Below are positions 7,757 through 16,290 of a stretch of 59,440 nt of DNA, piece after piece (position 1 is the first letter of the stretch; each line of letters opens with the position of its first letter). The stretch covers positions 1 through 59,440 of the forward strand of contig NZ_LIPP01000089.1 of the NCBI RefSeq assembly GCF_001418335.1, written 5' to 3'. The notes below the pieces were generated by a model. That model did not search any database and was not told where the DNA came from. It saw only the letters and a program-made list of their open reading frames with translations. The translations under genes and the position numbers were made by a program. This DNA is from Streptomyces aurantiacus (GTDB lineage: Bacteria > Actinomycetota > Actinomycetes > Streptomycetales > Streptomycetaceae).

Positions 7757-8821
7757 ATGGTGACCACCGCACACGACCCGATCAACCTGTCCGGCACGCC
7801 GCTCACGAACCGCATCGTGATGGCGCCGATGACGCGCAGCCGGGCCGGCGACGGCGGAGCGCCGACCGATCTCAATGCCGAGTACTACGCCCAGCGCGCG
7901 TCCGCCGGCCTGATCGTCACCGAGGGCATCCAGCCGTCCGCGGTGGGCCAGGGCTATCCGGACACGCCGGGCCTGCACAGTGCCGAGCAGATCGCGGCCT
8001 GGCGGAAGGTGACCGACGCCGTGCACGCCGCGGGCGGCCGGATCTTCGCGCAGCTCATGCACGCGGGCCGGATCGGTCACCCGACGCTGCTGCCCGACGG
8101 GCTCGTCAACGTCGGCGCGTCGCCCGTGCCGGCCCAGGGGCAGGTCTACACCCACGAGGGCCCCCTCGACTACATCACCCCGCGCGAGCTGACCGGCGAC
8201 GAGGTCCGCGCCACCGTGGGCGAGTTCGCGGCAGCCGCGAAGGGCGCGATCGAGGCGGGCTTCGACGGGGTCGAACTGCACGGCGCCAACGGCTACCTGA
8301 TCCACCAGTTCCTCGCCCCGGGCTCCAACCACCGCACCGACGAGTGGGGCGGCTCGGTCGAGAACCGCATCCGGTTCGCAGTAGAGACCGTCAAGGCCGT
8401 CGTCGCGGAGATCGGCGCCGGTCGTACGGGGATCCGGCTCTCACCCGGCAACCCGTTCAACGACATCCAGGAGCCCGAGCCGGAGCCGACGTACACCGCC
8501 CTCGTGGCCGCGCTGGAGCCGCTGGGCCTCGCGTATCTGCACATCACCGAGGTGGGCGAGGTCCGCGAGCTGACGCTCGCGCTGCGCAAGCGGTTCAGCG
8601 GCACCTTCATCCTGAACCCGGCGACCGAGGGGCCGACCGGGCCGGAGTCCCTGGCGCTCATCGAGGACGGCGCCGCCGATCTCGTCGCCTTCGGCCGGCT
8701 GTTCCTGGCCAATCCCGACCTGCCCGCCCGGCTGAGGGCCGGCGGTCCGTTCAACGAGGCCGACGCGGCGACGCTCTACGGCGGGGACGCGAAGGGCTAC
8801 ACGGACTACCCGGCGCTGTAA
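7757..8821 (+). CDS. Alkene reductase, Old Yellow Enzyme family (NemA-like)
   Basis: A 354-residue FMN-dependent TIM-barrel reductase that would use NAD(P)H to reduce activated C=C bonds or nitro groups. Family motifs are NRIVMAPMTRSRA (FMN site), GRIFAQLMHAGRI, and FDGVELHGANGYLIHQFL with the His/Asn pair that binds substrate. Later come NRIRFAVE and ADLVAFGRLFLANPDLP (FMN phosphate). ATG 7757 follows GAGGAG at the right distance. A strong terminator follows the stop. Confidence 0.92.
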   Translation: MVTTAHDPINLSGTPLTNRIVMAPMTRSRAGDGGAPTDLNAEYYAQRASAGLIVTEGIQPSAVGQGYPDTPGLHSAEQIAAWRKVTDAVHAAGGRIFAQLMHAGRIGHPTLLPDGLVNVGASPVPAQGQVYTHEGPLDYITPRELTGDEVRATVGEFAAAAKGAIEAGFDGVELHGANGYLIHQFLAPGSNHRTDEWGGSVENRIRFAVETVKAVVAEIGAGRTGIRLSPGNPFNDIQEPEPEPTYTALVAALEPLGLAYLHITEVGEVRELTLALRKRFSGTFILNPATEGPTGPESLALIEDGAADLVAFGRLFLANPDLPARLRAGGPFNEADAATLYGGDAKGYTDYPAL

Positions 8822-8837
8822 GGCGGTTGGATCGGAC

Positions 8838-8879
8838 TCGGCCCGGCGCCCGACTCGCGTGAGTCGGGCGCCGGGCCGA
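8838..8879. terminator. Strong bidirectional terminator between ene-reductase and ectD
   Basis: A perfect 19-bp stem (8838-8856 with 8861-8879) encloses the tetraloop GCGT. It sits between convergent genes, so it can end both the reductase and the ectABCD transcripts. Confidence 0.85.
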
Positions 8880-8896
8880 TCGCCTTCGGGCGGACG

Positions 8897-9784
8897 TCAC
8901 TTCACCGGAGTGAAGTCTCTCGCCCCGATGAACTCGGGCCGGCGCACCGGTGCCGCGAACGGCTCCACCGCCGCGTTCTCCACGCTGTTGAACACGATGA
9001 AGACGTTCGAGCGCGGGAACGGCGTGATGTTGTCGCCCGAGCCGTGCATGCAGTTGCAGTCGAACCAGGTCGCCGAGCCGGCCCGGCCGGTGAAGAGCTT
9101 GATGCCGTGCTGGGACGCGAACTTGGTGAGCGCCTCGTCGGACGGCGTGCCCGCGTCCTGCATCTGCAGCGACTTCTTGTAGTTGTCCTTCGGCGTGGCC
9201 CCCGAGCAGCCGAGGAACGTGTGGTGCGACCCCGGCATGATCATGAGGCCGCCGTTGGTGTCGAAGTTCTCGGTCAGCGCGATCGAGACGGACACCGTCC
9301 GCATGTTCGGCAGGCCGTCCTCGGCGTGCCAGGTCTCGAAGTCCGAGTGCCAGTAGAAGCCGCTGGCGCCGAAACCGGGCTTGACGTTGATCCGTGACTG
9401 GTGCACGTACACGTCGGAGCCGAGGATCTGCCGGGCGCGGCCCACCACACGCTCGTCGCGCACCAGCCGGGCGAAGACCTCGCTGGTGCGGTGGACCTCG
9501 AAGACCGAGCGGATCTCCTGCGACTGCGGCTCGACGATCGAGCGCTCGTCGGCGCGGACCGCCGGGTCGGTGACCAGGCGCTCCAGCTCGGCCCGGTAGA
9601 CGGCGACCTCGTCGTCGTCGATGAGCTGCCCGACGGAGAGGAAGCCGTCCCGCTCGTACGACTGCAGGTCGGCACCCGGGATGGGGCCCGGCGTACCGGG
9701 CTCGCTCCACACAACCGGGTCCTGTCGGGGCGTGGACACCTCACTGGCGCCGCGGCTGGGATACAGGTCGGTGACGGTCGTCAT
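8897..9784 (-). CDS. ectD: Ectoine 5-hydroxylase
   Basis: A 295-residue Fe(II)/2-oxoglutarate dioxygenase that hydroxylates ectoine to 5-hydroxyectoine. The iron ligands are visible as His146 and Asp148 in FYWHSDFETWH and His247 in CNCMHGSGDN. The EctD signature lies across residues about 135-153, and length matches the family. It is the last gene of ectABCD, 4 bp after ectC, ahead of a strong bidirectional hairpin terminator. Confidence 0.97.
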   Translation of the reverse strand: MTTVTDLYPSRGASEVSTPRQDPVVWSEPGTPGPIPGADLQSYERDGFLSVGQLIDDDEVAVYRAELERLVTDPAVRADERSIVEPQSQEIRSVFEVHRTSEVFARLVRDERVVGRARQILGSDVYVHQSRINVKPGFGASGFYWHSDFETWHAEDGLPNMRTVSVSIALTENFDTNGGLMIMPGSHHTFLGCSGATPKDNYKKSLQMQDAGTPSDEALTKFASQHGIKLFTGRAGSATWFDCNCMHGSGDNITPFPRSNVFIVFNSVENAAVEPFAAPVRRPEFIGARDFTPVK

Positions 9785-9788
9785 CGGT

Positions 9789-10193
9789 TCAGACCTCCTC
9801 GGGCTCGGTCAGCAGGGGGTAGACGCCGTTCTCGTCGTGGTCCTCCCGTCCGGTCACCGGCGGATTGAAGACACAGATGCAGCGGAAGTCCTCCTTGACC
9901 CGCAGCCGGTGCCTCTCGTGCCCGTCGAGGAGGTACATGGTTCCCGGCGTGATCGTGTACTTCTTGCCGGTCTCGTCGTCGGTGAGCTCGGCCTCACCCG
10001 CCACGCAGACGACGGCCTCGATGTGGTTGGCGTACCACATCGACGTCTCCGTGCCCGCGTACAGGATCGTCTCGTGCACGGAGAAGCCGACCTTCTCCTT
10101 GGCGAGGACGATGCGCTTGCTCTCCCAGGTGCCCGACGCCGATTTCACGTGTCGGTCGGTGCCTTCGATCTCCTTGAACGAACGGACTATCAC
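9789..10193 (-). CDS. ectC: L-ectoine synthase
   Basis: A 134-residue cupin that cyclises N-gamma-acetyl-diaminobutyrate to ectoine. Characteristic segments are [36 protein letters not shown] with metal-site residues, and [15 protein letters not shown]. The GTG start at 10193 has GAAGGAGG upstream. It lies between ectB (50-bp gap) and ectD (4-bp gap). Confidence 0.98.
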   Translation of the reverse strand: MIVRSFKEIEGTDRHVKSASGTWESKRIVLAKEKVGFSVHETILYAGTETSMWYANHIEAVVCVAGEAELTDDETGKKYTITPGTMYLLDGHERHRLRVKEDFRCICVFNPPVTGREDHDENGVYPLLTEPEEV

Positions 10194-10243
10194 GGTGCTA
10201 CGAAGCCTCCTTCAGGCTGTTCTTGCTCTGCGGGGGGTGCGGT

Positions 10244-11515
10244 TCAGGCCGTCTCTCGGACGGCCCGGGCGAGGGTACGAAGGCCCTCGTCCAGCTCGTC
10301 GGGCGTGATGGTGAGCGCCGGGAGGAGTTTCACGACCTCGCCCTCCGGGCCCGACGTCTCGATCAGCAGGCCGAGTTCGAAGGCCCGGTGGGCCACGCGG
10401 CCCGCGCGCGCCTTGTCGTGGAACTCCATGCCCCAGACCAGGCCGCGGCCGCGGTACTCCTTCACGTCGGCGAGGTTCTCCTCGGTGACGGAGATCAGCG
10501 ACTGCTCGATCTGCTCGCCGCGGGCGCGGGTCTGCTTCTCCATGGCGGGCCCGTCGGACCAGTACGTCTCCAGGGCGGCGGCGGCCGTCACGAAGGCGGG
10601 GTTGTTTCCGCGGAACGTGCCGTTGTGCTCGCCCGGCTCCCAGATGTCCAGCTCGGGCTTGAACAGGCACAGGGACATGGGCAGCCCGTAGCCGCTGATG
10701 GACTTGGAGACGGTCACGATGTCGGGCACGATCCCCGCCTCCTCGAAGGAGAAGAAGGCGCCCGTGCGGCCGCAGCCCATCTGGATGTCGTCGACGATCA
10801 GCAGCATGTCCTGGCGCTCGCACAGGCCGGCGAGGGCGCGCAGCCACTCGGCACGGGCGACGTTGATGCCGCCCTCGCCCTGCACCGTCTCGACGATCAC
10901 GGCGGCGGGCTTGTTGAGGCCTGAGCCCTGGTCCTCCAGGAGCCGCTCGAACCAGAGGAAGTCCGGGACCTGCCCGTCGAAGTAGTTGTCGAAGGGCATC
11001 GGCGTGCCGTGCACGAGCGGGATACCGGCGCCGGCCCGCTTGAAGGCGTTGCCGGTCACGGCGAGCGAGCCGAGCGACATGCCGTGGAAGGCGTTGGTGA
11101 AGGAGACGATGGACTCCCTCCCCTTCACCTTGCGGGCCAGCTTCAGCGCGGACTCGACGGCGTTGGTTCCCGTCGGGCCGGGGAACATGACCTTGTACGG
11201 CAGGTCGCGGGGGCGCAGCACCAGGTTCTGGAACGACTCCAGGAAGCTGCGCTTGGCGGTCGTCGACATGTCGAGACCGTGGGTGACGCCGTCGCGTTCC
11301 AGGTAGTCGATCAGGGCGCGTTTCAGTACGGGGTTGTTGTGTCCGTAGTTGAGTGAGCCGGCGCCCGCGAAGAAGTCGAGGTATTCATGGCCGTCCTCGT
11401 CGAACATGCGGCTGCCCTGCGCGCGGTCGAAGACGGTGGGCCAGCTGCGGCAGTAGCTGCGCACCTCCGACTCCAGGGTTTCGAAGACGCTCAGGTCGGG
11501 CTGGGTGATGGTCAC
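10244..11515 (-). CDS. ectB: L-2,4-diaminobutyrate--2-oxoglutarate aminotransferase
   Basis: A 423-residue class-III PLP aminotransferase that makes diaminobutyrate from aspartate semialdehyde. FFAGAGSLNYGHNNP, MFPGPTGTNAVESALKLARK, IVDDIQMGCGRTGAFFSFE (PLP Asp) and TVSKSISGYGLPMSL (Schiff-base Lys) are all present. The GTG at 11515 is preceded by GAGGAG; a longer frame upstream overlaps ectA and is not needed. It is the second gene of the operon. Confidence 0.97.
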   Translation of the reverse strand: MTITQPDLSVFETLESEVRSYCRSWPTVFDRAQGSRMFDEDGHEYLDFFAGAGSLNYGHNNPVLKRALIDYLERDGVTHGLDMSTTAKRSFLESFQNLVLRPRDLPYKVMFPGPTGTNAVESALKLARKVKGRESIVSFTNAFHGMSLGSLAVTGNAFKRAGAGIPLVHGTPMPFDNYFDGQVPDFLWFERLLEDQGSGLNKPAAVIVETVQGEGGINVARAEWLRALAGLCERQDMLLIVDDIQMGCGRTGAFFSFEEAGIVPDIVTVSKSISGYGLPMSLCLFKPELDIWEPGEHNGTFRGNNPAFVTAAAALETYWSDGPAMEKQTRARGEQIEQSLISVTEENLADVKEYRGRGLVWGMEFHDKARAGRVAHRAFELGLLIETSGPEGEVVKLLPALTITPDELDEGLRTLARAVRETA

Positions 11516-11540
11516 GGCGATACTCCTCAGGCGTGGGGGG

Positions 11541-12080
11541 TCAGAGCGACAGGGGACCGATGCGGTACAGCACTTCGGGGTCGTGCGGGCCGTCGGGGAA
11601 GTGCCCTGTGTCGAACAGGACCTCCCGCTCGACGGTCGCGCCGTGGCGCGCGGCATACGAAGTGAACAGCCGCTCGGATGCGGTGTTGCCCGGGGTGATG
11701 GTGGTCTCCACGGAGGTCAGCTCGCTCTGGCCGGCGACCCGGAGGGTCAGCCCGTCGAGGAGCGCCGCGGCGAGACCACGTCCACGCTGTGCCGCGTCGA
11801 CGGCCACCTGCCACACGAGAAGCGCCTGGGGGCGCTCGGGCCGGAGGTAACCGGTGACGAAGCCGACGGGCTCGCCGTCGGCCGTACGCGCCACCGCTGA
11901 GGTGCCGGCGAAGTCACGGCACCACAGCAGGTAGCTGTAGGAGGAGTTCAGGTCGAGGGTTCCGGAGTCCTTGGCAATGCGCCAGAGTGCGGCTCCGTCC
12001 ACCACCTGCGGACGGTCGATCCGCAGCCCTTCTGGCATTTCCAGGAATTCCGCTTGCAGGTCTGCTTGTGCGGCGGTCAT
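11541..12080 (-). CDS. ectA: L-2,4-diaminobutyrate N-gamma-acetyltransferase
   Basis: A 179-residue GNAT acetyltransferase that acetylates diaminobutyrate. SSYSYLLWCRDFAGTS is an EctA hallmark, and QVAVDAAQRGRGLAAALLD is the acetyl-CoA motif A. It is first in ectABCD. ATG 12080 is the conserved start, but the bases before it (GGTAAATTTAATAGAC) contain no good Shine-Dalgarno, so initiation may be weak or depend on leader structure. Expression is expected to rise with salt stress, as in other streptomycetes. Confidence 0.96.
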   Translation of the reverse strand: MTAAQADLQAEFLEMPEGLRIDRPQVVDGAALWRIAKDSGTLDLNSSYSYLLWCRDFAGTSAVARTADGEPVGFVTGYLRPERPQALLVWQVAVDAAQRGRGLAAALLDGLTLRVAGQSELTSVETTITPGNTASERLFTSYAARHGATVEREVLFDTGHFPDGPHDPEVLYRIGPLSL

Positions 12081-12476
12081 GTCTATTAAATTTACCCAGC
12101 AAAAGTCGAAATCGCATCGCTGGATGGGGTTACGCAAACAGGGACCGTGTGTTACATCGCGGGCGCGGGCCCCTCGTCGACCTGGTTGAAACCGCCACTT
12201 TGTCCGGGAAATACCGGACAGAACAGACACTCTGTGGTTTGCGTCACAGCGGCGAAACCGCCACGAGATCCGCTTGTAGCACGAGGCCGATGTTCGAAAA
12301 ATCGTGGCGTTTAAGGCCCAAGAAAGCGGGCAGAAGCTTATGGGAAGCTGCAATAAATAAAGACAGTATGAGCGCCTGATTAAATCAGATCAGAATTTCC
12401 GCGACTCCGCGACCCGACGCCGACAGCCGCCCACGGCCGTGGCGGCGCCCCGCTGGAGCGCCGCCGTGCGCGAGGT
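12081..12476. promoter_or_regulatory. 396-bp ectABCD upstream region with several dyads
   Basis: No convincing gene is seen here. It is much richer in A/T than its surroundings, especially 12280-12400. It contains a perfect dyad TGTCCGG-gaaata-CCGGACA (12201-12220), GAAACCGCCAC repeated at 12188 and 12254, AGCTT-atggg-AAGCT near 12330, and CTGATT-a-AATCAG (12376-12388). One GlnR-like box is listed separately. The ectA promoter should be here, but no single -10/-35 pair stands out. Confidence 0.6.
12243..12258 (+). promoter_or_regulatory. Candidate GlnR box upstream of ectA
   Basis: GTCAC-agcggc-GAAAC matches the Streptomyces GlnR pattern gTnAC-n6-GaAAC exactly, about 165 bp upstream of the ectA start. 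GlnR is reported to repress the ect genes in Streptomyces coelicolor, so the site is sensible. The match is to a short degenerate motif and binding is inferred only. Confidence 0.45.
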
Positions 12477-13085
12477 TCAGGAGCCGTCCCGCAGGTCCGC
12501 CGGCCAGTCCGGGCGGAACGCGAGGTGGTCGTACGTGACCACGCAGCCCTCGCCCATCGGGGACTGGGTCATGAAGCCGACCAGGGCCGCGCCGGTCTCC
12601 TTCTCGTCCGCCAGGGTGAAGAGGCGGACGAAGGTCCAGCGCTCACCGTCCTTGGAGGCGTGGAAGGCGAAGGCCCGGCCGGTGCGGCTGATCCGGAGCC
12701 AGACGGAGCTGCCGTCGACCGTGAAGGAGTTGGCGTCGTCCGAGTGCCCTCTGGTGACGACCGTGCAGACGGTGGGCACGTCCGGGGAGTTTTCGAGGCA
12801 GAGCTTCGCCCAGGCCCGTTCGCCCACGTGTATGTAGAGCACACCCGCGTCGAAGGCCCCGGAGAAGCCGACCGTGACGCGAGCGATCAGCTGGAAGTCC
12901 CCTTCGGGCGCCCCCAGCAGCCGGGGCGCGTCGGACGCGGGGTCCAGCCCCTCATCTGTGGGCGGCACGAACCGGTCCTGCCGCGCCCCCGCCCACCCGG
13001 TGAGCACCCCACCCTCGTACGACCAGTGCCCGTCGGGCCCATAACTACGAAGAGAAAACGGAAGTTCGGGAAGTTCGAGATCCAT
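12477..13085 (-). CDS. DUF1349 domain-containing protein
   Basis: A 202-residue single-domain beta-sandwich protein of the DUF1349 (concanavalin-like) family. Typical features are GAFDAGVLYIHVGERAWAK, the ENSPDVPTVCTVVT strand and SVWLRISRTGRAFAFHAS. There is no signal peptide, so it is probably cytoplasmic. Related folds occur as C-terminal modules of GH43 enzymes, but no enzymatic residues are recognised here. Its role is unknown, and it is probably transcribed alone. Confidence 0.85.
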   Translation of the reverse strand: MDLELPELPFSLRSYGPDGHWSYEGGVLTGWAGARQDRFVPPTDEGLDPASDAPRLLGAPEGDFQLIARVTVGFSGAFDAGVLYIHVGERAWAKLCLENSPDVPTVCTVVTRGHSDDANSFTVDGSSVWLRISRTGRAFAFHASKDGERWTFVRLFTLADEKETGAALVGFMTQSPMGEGCVVTYDHLAFRPDWPADLRDGS

Positions 13086-13108
13086 ACCCGGATCATCCCA
13101 GCCCCGTC

Positions 13109-13188
13109 AGGGGCGCGGGGAACGACGCGATCTTCTGTCTTCAGGGGCGCGGGGAACTGCGCGACAAGCCACAACGGGCCCGCAGCCG
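13109..13188. repeat. GC-rich intergenic repeat (family copy 2, two right arms)
   Basis: AGGGGCGCGGGGAAC occurs twice in the same orientation (from 13109 and 13143). The second copy continues through the full GCGCGACAAGCCACAACGGG tail seen elsewhere. The matching left arm is missing, so this copy is a decayed or tandem half-element between two minus-strand genes. Confidence 0.75.
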
Positions 13189-13230
13189 ACAACCGACGGC
13201 CACGGACCCAACCGCACAAAAAGCGGAGCG

Positions 13231-14760
13231 CTACCGCTCCAGGCGCCCGTCATACCGCCGAGGCAACCCCAACGGATTCCCGTCCCGCAACTCGGCCGGC
13301 AACAACCCCTCCGCCGCGTTCTGGTACGCGACCGGCCGCAGCCACCGCTCGATGGCCGTCCCGCCGACGGACGTCGACGTGGACGTCGTCGCGGGATACG
13401 GCCCGCCGTGCTGCTGGGCCGGCGCCACGGCGACCCCCGTCGGCCACGCGTTCACGACCACGCGCCCCGCGAGCGGCGTGAGCTCGGCGAGGATCTCCGC
13501 GCCACGCCCCCCGCCGGCCTCCTCCTCCGCCGACAGGTGGACCGTCGCGGTGAGGTTGCCCGGCAGCCGCGCGAGCACCGCGTTCGCCTCGGCCTCGTCC
13601 GCGTAGCGCGCGACCACGGTCACAGGACCGAAGCACTCTTCGAGCAGCAGGTCGTACTCGCTCTCGGTGGCCAGCCGCCCCGCAGGCACCGTCAGGAACC
13701 CGGGGCTCACCGTGTGCTCACCGCCCGCTCCCGGCGTCACCGGGGCGTCCACGTCGGGCAGCCCGGCGCGCTCGGCGACCCCCGCGACGAAGTTGTCGCG
13801 CATACGGTGGTCGAGCAGGACGCCCGCGTCGGTGTCGCTCACCGCGTCCGTCAGGGACTTCAGCAGGCGGTCCCCCGCCGCGCCGGCCGGCGCCAGCACC
13901 AGGCCCGGCTTCACACAGAACTGGCCGACGCCCAGCGTCACGGAGCCCGCGAGCCCCGTACCGATCGCCTCTGCGCGCTCGGCCGCCGCGGCCTCGGTGA
14001 TCACGACCGGGTTGAGCGAGCCCAGCTCGCCGTGGAACGGGATCGGCGCGGGCCGCGCCGCCGCCGCGTCGAAGAGGGCGCGTCCGCCGCGTACCGAGCC
14101 GGTGAAACCGGCGGCCGAGACCAGCGGGTGCTTGACCAGCTCGACGCCCGCCTCGAAGCCGTGGACCAGGCCGAGGACGCCGTCCGGGATGCCGTGCAGG
14201 GCGGCGGCCCGACGCAGGACGGAGGCGACCAGCTCGGACAGGCCCGGGTGGTCGGGGTGCGCCTTGACGACGACCGGGCAGCCCGCGGCGAGCGCGCTGG
14301 CGGTGTCGCCGCCGGCCACCGAGAAGGCGAAGGGGAAGTTCGAGGCCGAGTAGACGGCGACGACGCCCAGCGGCACCTTGTAACGGCGCAGGTCCGGGAT
14401 CGGCGGGGTCGCCGTGGCGTCGGGGTGGTTGATCACGACGCCGAGGAACTCGCCCTCGTCGACGATGTCCGCGAAGGCCCGCAGCTGGTAGCAGGTACGG
14501 GCGAGTTCGCCGGTGAGCCGGACCGGGCCGAGCGCGGTCTCCGCGTCGGCCGCCTCCACGAGGGGTTCCTTGGCGTCTTCGAGCTGGTCGGCCGCGGTGC
14601 GCAGGAAGGCCGCGCGGACCGTGCGGTCGGCGAGAGCCCCCCGGGCGGCGTGCGCGGCGCGGACGGCCTCGTCCACCTCCTGGGCTGTGGCTTCCACCGC
14701 AACCTGCTCGCGCTGCTTCCCGGTTCGGGGGTCGACACTCCAGACTGGTGCTGCTGCCAC
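13231..14760 (-). CDS. Alpha-ketoglutaric semialdehyde (2,5-dioxovalerate) dehydrogenase
   Basis: A 509-residue aldehyde dehydrogenase of the KGSADH branch that oxidises 2,5-dioxovalerate to alpha-ketoglutarate with NAD(P)+. SASNFPFAFSVAGGDTASAL holds Asn141, FHGELGSLNP holds the base Glu245 and GQFCVKPGL the nucleophile Cys282. Length and the FCVKPG context separate it from betaine-aldehyde-type enzymes. This is the last step of both the uronate (KdgD) and pentonate oxidative routes, and enzymes for both occur in the window. The GTG start has GGAGG 8 bp upstream. It is divergent from the IclR gene. Confidence 0.9.
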   Translation of the reverse strand: MAAAPVWSVDPRTGKQREQVAVEATAQEVDEAVRAAHAARGALADRTVRAAFLRTAADQLEDAKEPLVEAADAETALGPVRLTGELARTCYQLRAFADIVDEGEFLGVVINHPDATATPPIPDLRRYKVPLGVVAVYSASNFPFAFSVAGGDTASALAAGCPVVVKAHPDHPGLSELVASVLRRAAALHGIPDGVLGLVHGFEAGVELVKHPLVSAAGFTGSVRGGRALFDAAAARPAPIPFHGELGSLNPVVITEAAAAERAEAIGTGLAGSVTLGVGQFCVKPGLVLAPAGAAGDRLLKSLTDAVSDTDAGVLLDHRMRDNFVAGVAERAGLPDVDAPVTPGAGGEHTVSPGFLTVPAGRLATESEYDLLLEECFGPVTVVARYADEAEANAVLARLPGNLTATVHLSAEEEAGGGRGAEILAELTPLAGRVVVNAWPTGVAVAPAQQHGGPYPATTSTSTSVGGTAIERWLRPVAYQNAAEGLLPAELRDGNPLGLPRRYDGRLER

Positions 14761-14810
14761 CGCGGGTCCCTCCAGATGTAATGCCGCAGTTCATGTGCCA
14801 CTCACCGAAG

Positions 14811-14830
14811 GCGTTCGATATGCTGAACGC
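14811..14830. promoter_or_regulatory. Candidate IclR operator between KGSA dehydrogenase and iclR
   Basis: GCGTTC-gatatgct-GAACGC is a perfect 6-bp dyad with an 8-bp spacer, about 50 bp from one start and 60 bp from the other. Similar dyads lie at 52885-52904 and 53060-53079 beside kdgD and udh. Confidence 0.6.
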
Positions 14831-14891
14831 TGTCTCTGGTGGTGAATATGCTGTCGAGACTATTTCCCGGCGAACTAGGGGGTCAAGGCCG

Positions 14892-15665
14892 ATGTCGGCA
14901 GGCGAGACGGGCGGCGGAGCGCAGGTCAAGTCCGCGGTGCGGACGGTTGAATTGCTTGAGTACTTCGCCGGACGCCCCGGTATGCACTCCCTGGCCGGTG
15001 TTCAGGAAGCCGTCGGGTACCCCAAGTCCAGTCTTTACATGTTGCTGCGCACGCTTGTCGAACTCGGCTGGGTGGAGACCGACGCGACGGGCACGCGGTA
15101 CGGCATCGGCGTACGGGCACTGCTCGTCGGCACGTCGTACATCGACGGCGACGAGGTCGTGGCCGCGGCACGGCCCACGCTGGACCGGCTCTCCGACGAC
15201 ACGACGGAGACGATCCACCTGGCCCGCCTCGACGGCACGAACGTCGTCTACCTCGCGACCCGCCAGTCCCAGCACTATCTGCGCCCCTTCACGCGTGTGG
15301 GGCGCCGGCTGCCGGCCCACTCCACGTCCCTCGGCAAGGCGCTCCTCGCGACCCACACGGACGAGCAGGTACGGAAGCTGCTGCCGGAGACGCTGCCCGC
15401 GCTGACCGAGCACACGATCACCGACCGGGAGAAGCTCATCGAGGACCTGCACCAGGTCCGGGAGCAGGGGTTCGCGGTGGACCGCGAGGAGAACACGCTG
15501 GGGCTGCGCTGTTTCGGCGTGGCGATCCCCTACCGGACGCCCGCGCGGGACGCGATCAGCTGCTCGGTGCCGGTGGCCCGGCTGACGCCCGCGCACGAGC
15601 AGATGGTGAAGGACGCGCTGTTCGACGCGCGGGACCGGCTGACACTCGCGACGCGGAGGCTCTGA
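14892..15665 (+). CDS. IclR-family transcriptional regulator
   Basis: A 257-residue regulator. The N-terminal winged helix (residues about 12-70) includes SLAGVQEAVGYPKSSLYMLL. The C-terminal effector domain has ETIHLARLDGTNVVYLATR, RLPAHSTSLGKALLA and DREENTLGLRCFGVAIPY, as in KdgR/PcaR relatives. ATG 14892 begins the conserved region; upstream in-frame ATGs lie across the putative operator. Divergence from the KGSA dehydrogenase gene suggests it senses a sugar-acid intermediate and controls that gene. It is followed after one base by a GNAT gene. Confidence 0.93.
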   Translation: MSAGETGGGAQVKSAVRTVELLEYFAGRPGMHSLAGVQEAVGYPKSSLYMLLRTLVELGWVETDATGTRYGIGVRALLVGTSYIDGDEVVAAARPTLDRLSDDTTETIHLARLDGTNVVYLATRQSQHYLRPFTRVGRRLPAHSTSLGKALLATHTDEQVRKLLPETLPALTEHTITDREKLIEDLHQVREQGFAVDREENTLGLRCFGVAIPYRTPARDAISCSVPVARLTPAHEQMVKDALFDARDRLTLATRRL

Positions 15666-15666
15666 C

Positions 15667-16161
15667 GTGTCCGACACACCCGATATCGGGATCGAGGTCG
15701 CCCTCCGGGCCGTCCACGACAGTGATCTGCCGGTGTTCTTCCGGCAGACGAACGATCCCGAGTCCCTGCGGATGGCCGCGTTCACGCACAAGGACCCGAC
15801 CGACCGGGACGCCTTCGACGCCCACTGGAAGCGGGTCCGGGCCTCGTCCGCCGTGAACCGCACGGTCCTCGTCGACGGTGATGTCGTCGGTAGCGTGGCG
15901 GTGTACGGGGAACCTGGCGAGCGCGAGGTGACGTACTGGATCGATCGCACGTACTGGGGGCGGGGGATCGCCACGGCCGCGCTGCGGGCGCTGCTTGTCG
16001 CCGTGCCCGAGCGACCGTTGTACGGGCGGGCGGCGGCGGACAACCTGGGCTCTTTGCGGGTGCTGGAGAAGTGCGGGTTCGTGGTGACCGAGCGGGCGCG
16101 AGGGTTCGCCAACGCTCGGGGGGCCGAGATCGACGAGGTCGTGCTTGTGCTCCGGGAGTGA
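15667..16161 (+). CDS. GNAT family N-acetyltransferase (RimJ/RimL-like)
   Basis: A 164-residue acetyltransferase. The order is IGIEVALRAVHDSDLP, a substrate region, EREVTYWIDRTYWGRGIATAAL (motif A) and NLGSLRVLEKCGFVVTERARG (motif B). This matches Acetyltransf_3/RimJ-like proteins that acetylate small amines or N termini; the substrate is not predictable. It starts with GTG one base after the IclR stop, so it is probably co-transcribed with iclR. Confidence 0.88.
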   Translation: MSDTPDIGIEVALRAVHDSDLPVFFRQTNDPESLRMAAFTHKDPTDRDAFDAHWKRVRASSAVNRTVLVDGDVVGSVAVYGEPGEREVTYWIDRTYWGRGIATAALRALLVAVPERPLYGRAAADNLGSLRVLEKCGFVVTERARGFANARGAEIDEVVLVLRE

Positions 16162-16218
16162 CGTACGGGTGCGTCGTGGCTGGTCGCGCGGTTCACCGCG
16201 CCCCTTACGGGGCACGGC

Positions 16219-16237
16219 CTCATGAACGGTTCATGAG
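16219..16237. promoter_or_regulatory. 19-bp palindrome upstream of the penicillin-binding protein gene
   Basis: CTCATGAAC-g-GTTCATGAG is a perfect 9-bp dyad with a single central base, 54 bp before the PBP start. Its symmetry and size suit a dimeric repressor; a small hairpin ending the GNAT transcript is the alternative. A degenerate copy of the intergenic repeat precedes it at 16178-16214. Confidence 0.5.
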
Positions 16238-16290
16238 AAACCGGGCCGGAGGGAACGATCGGCCGCCTCCCACTCGTCCTCACCAGCGGG

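Noticed and set aside
8897..12080. Ectoine operon as a novel system
   Set aside because: ectABCD is complete and standard for streptomycetes; only its upstream region is reported as noteworthy.
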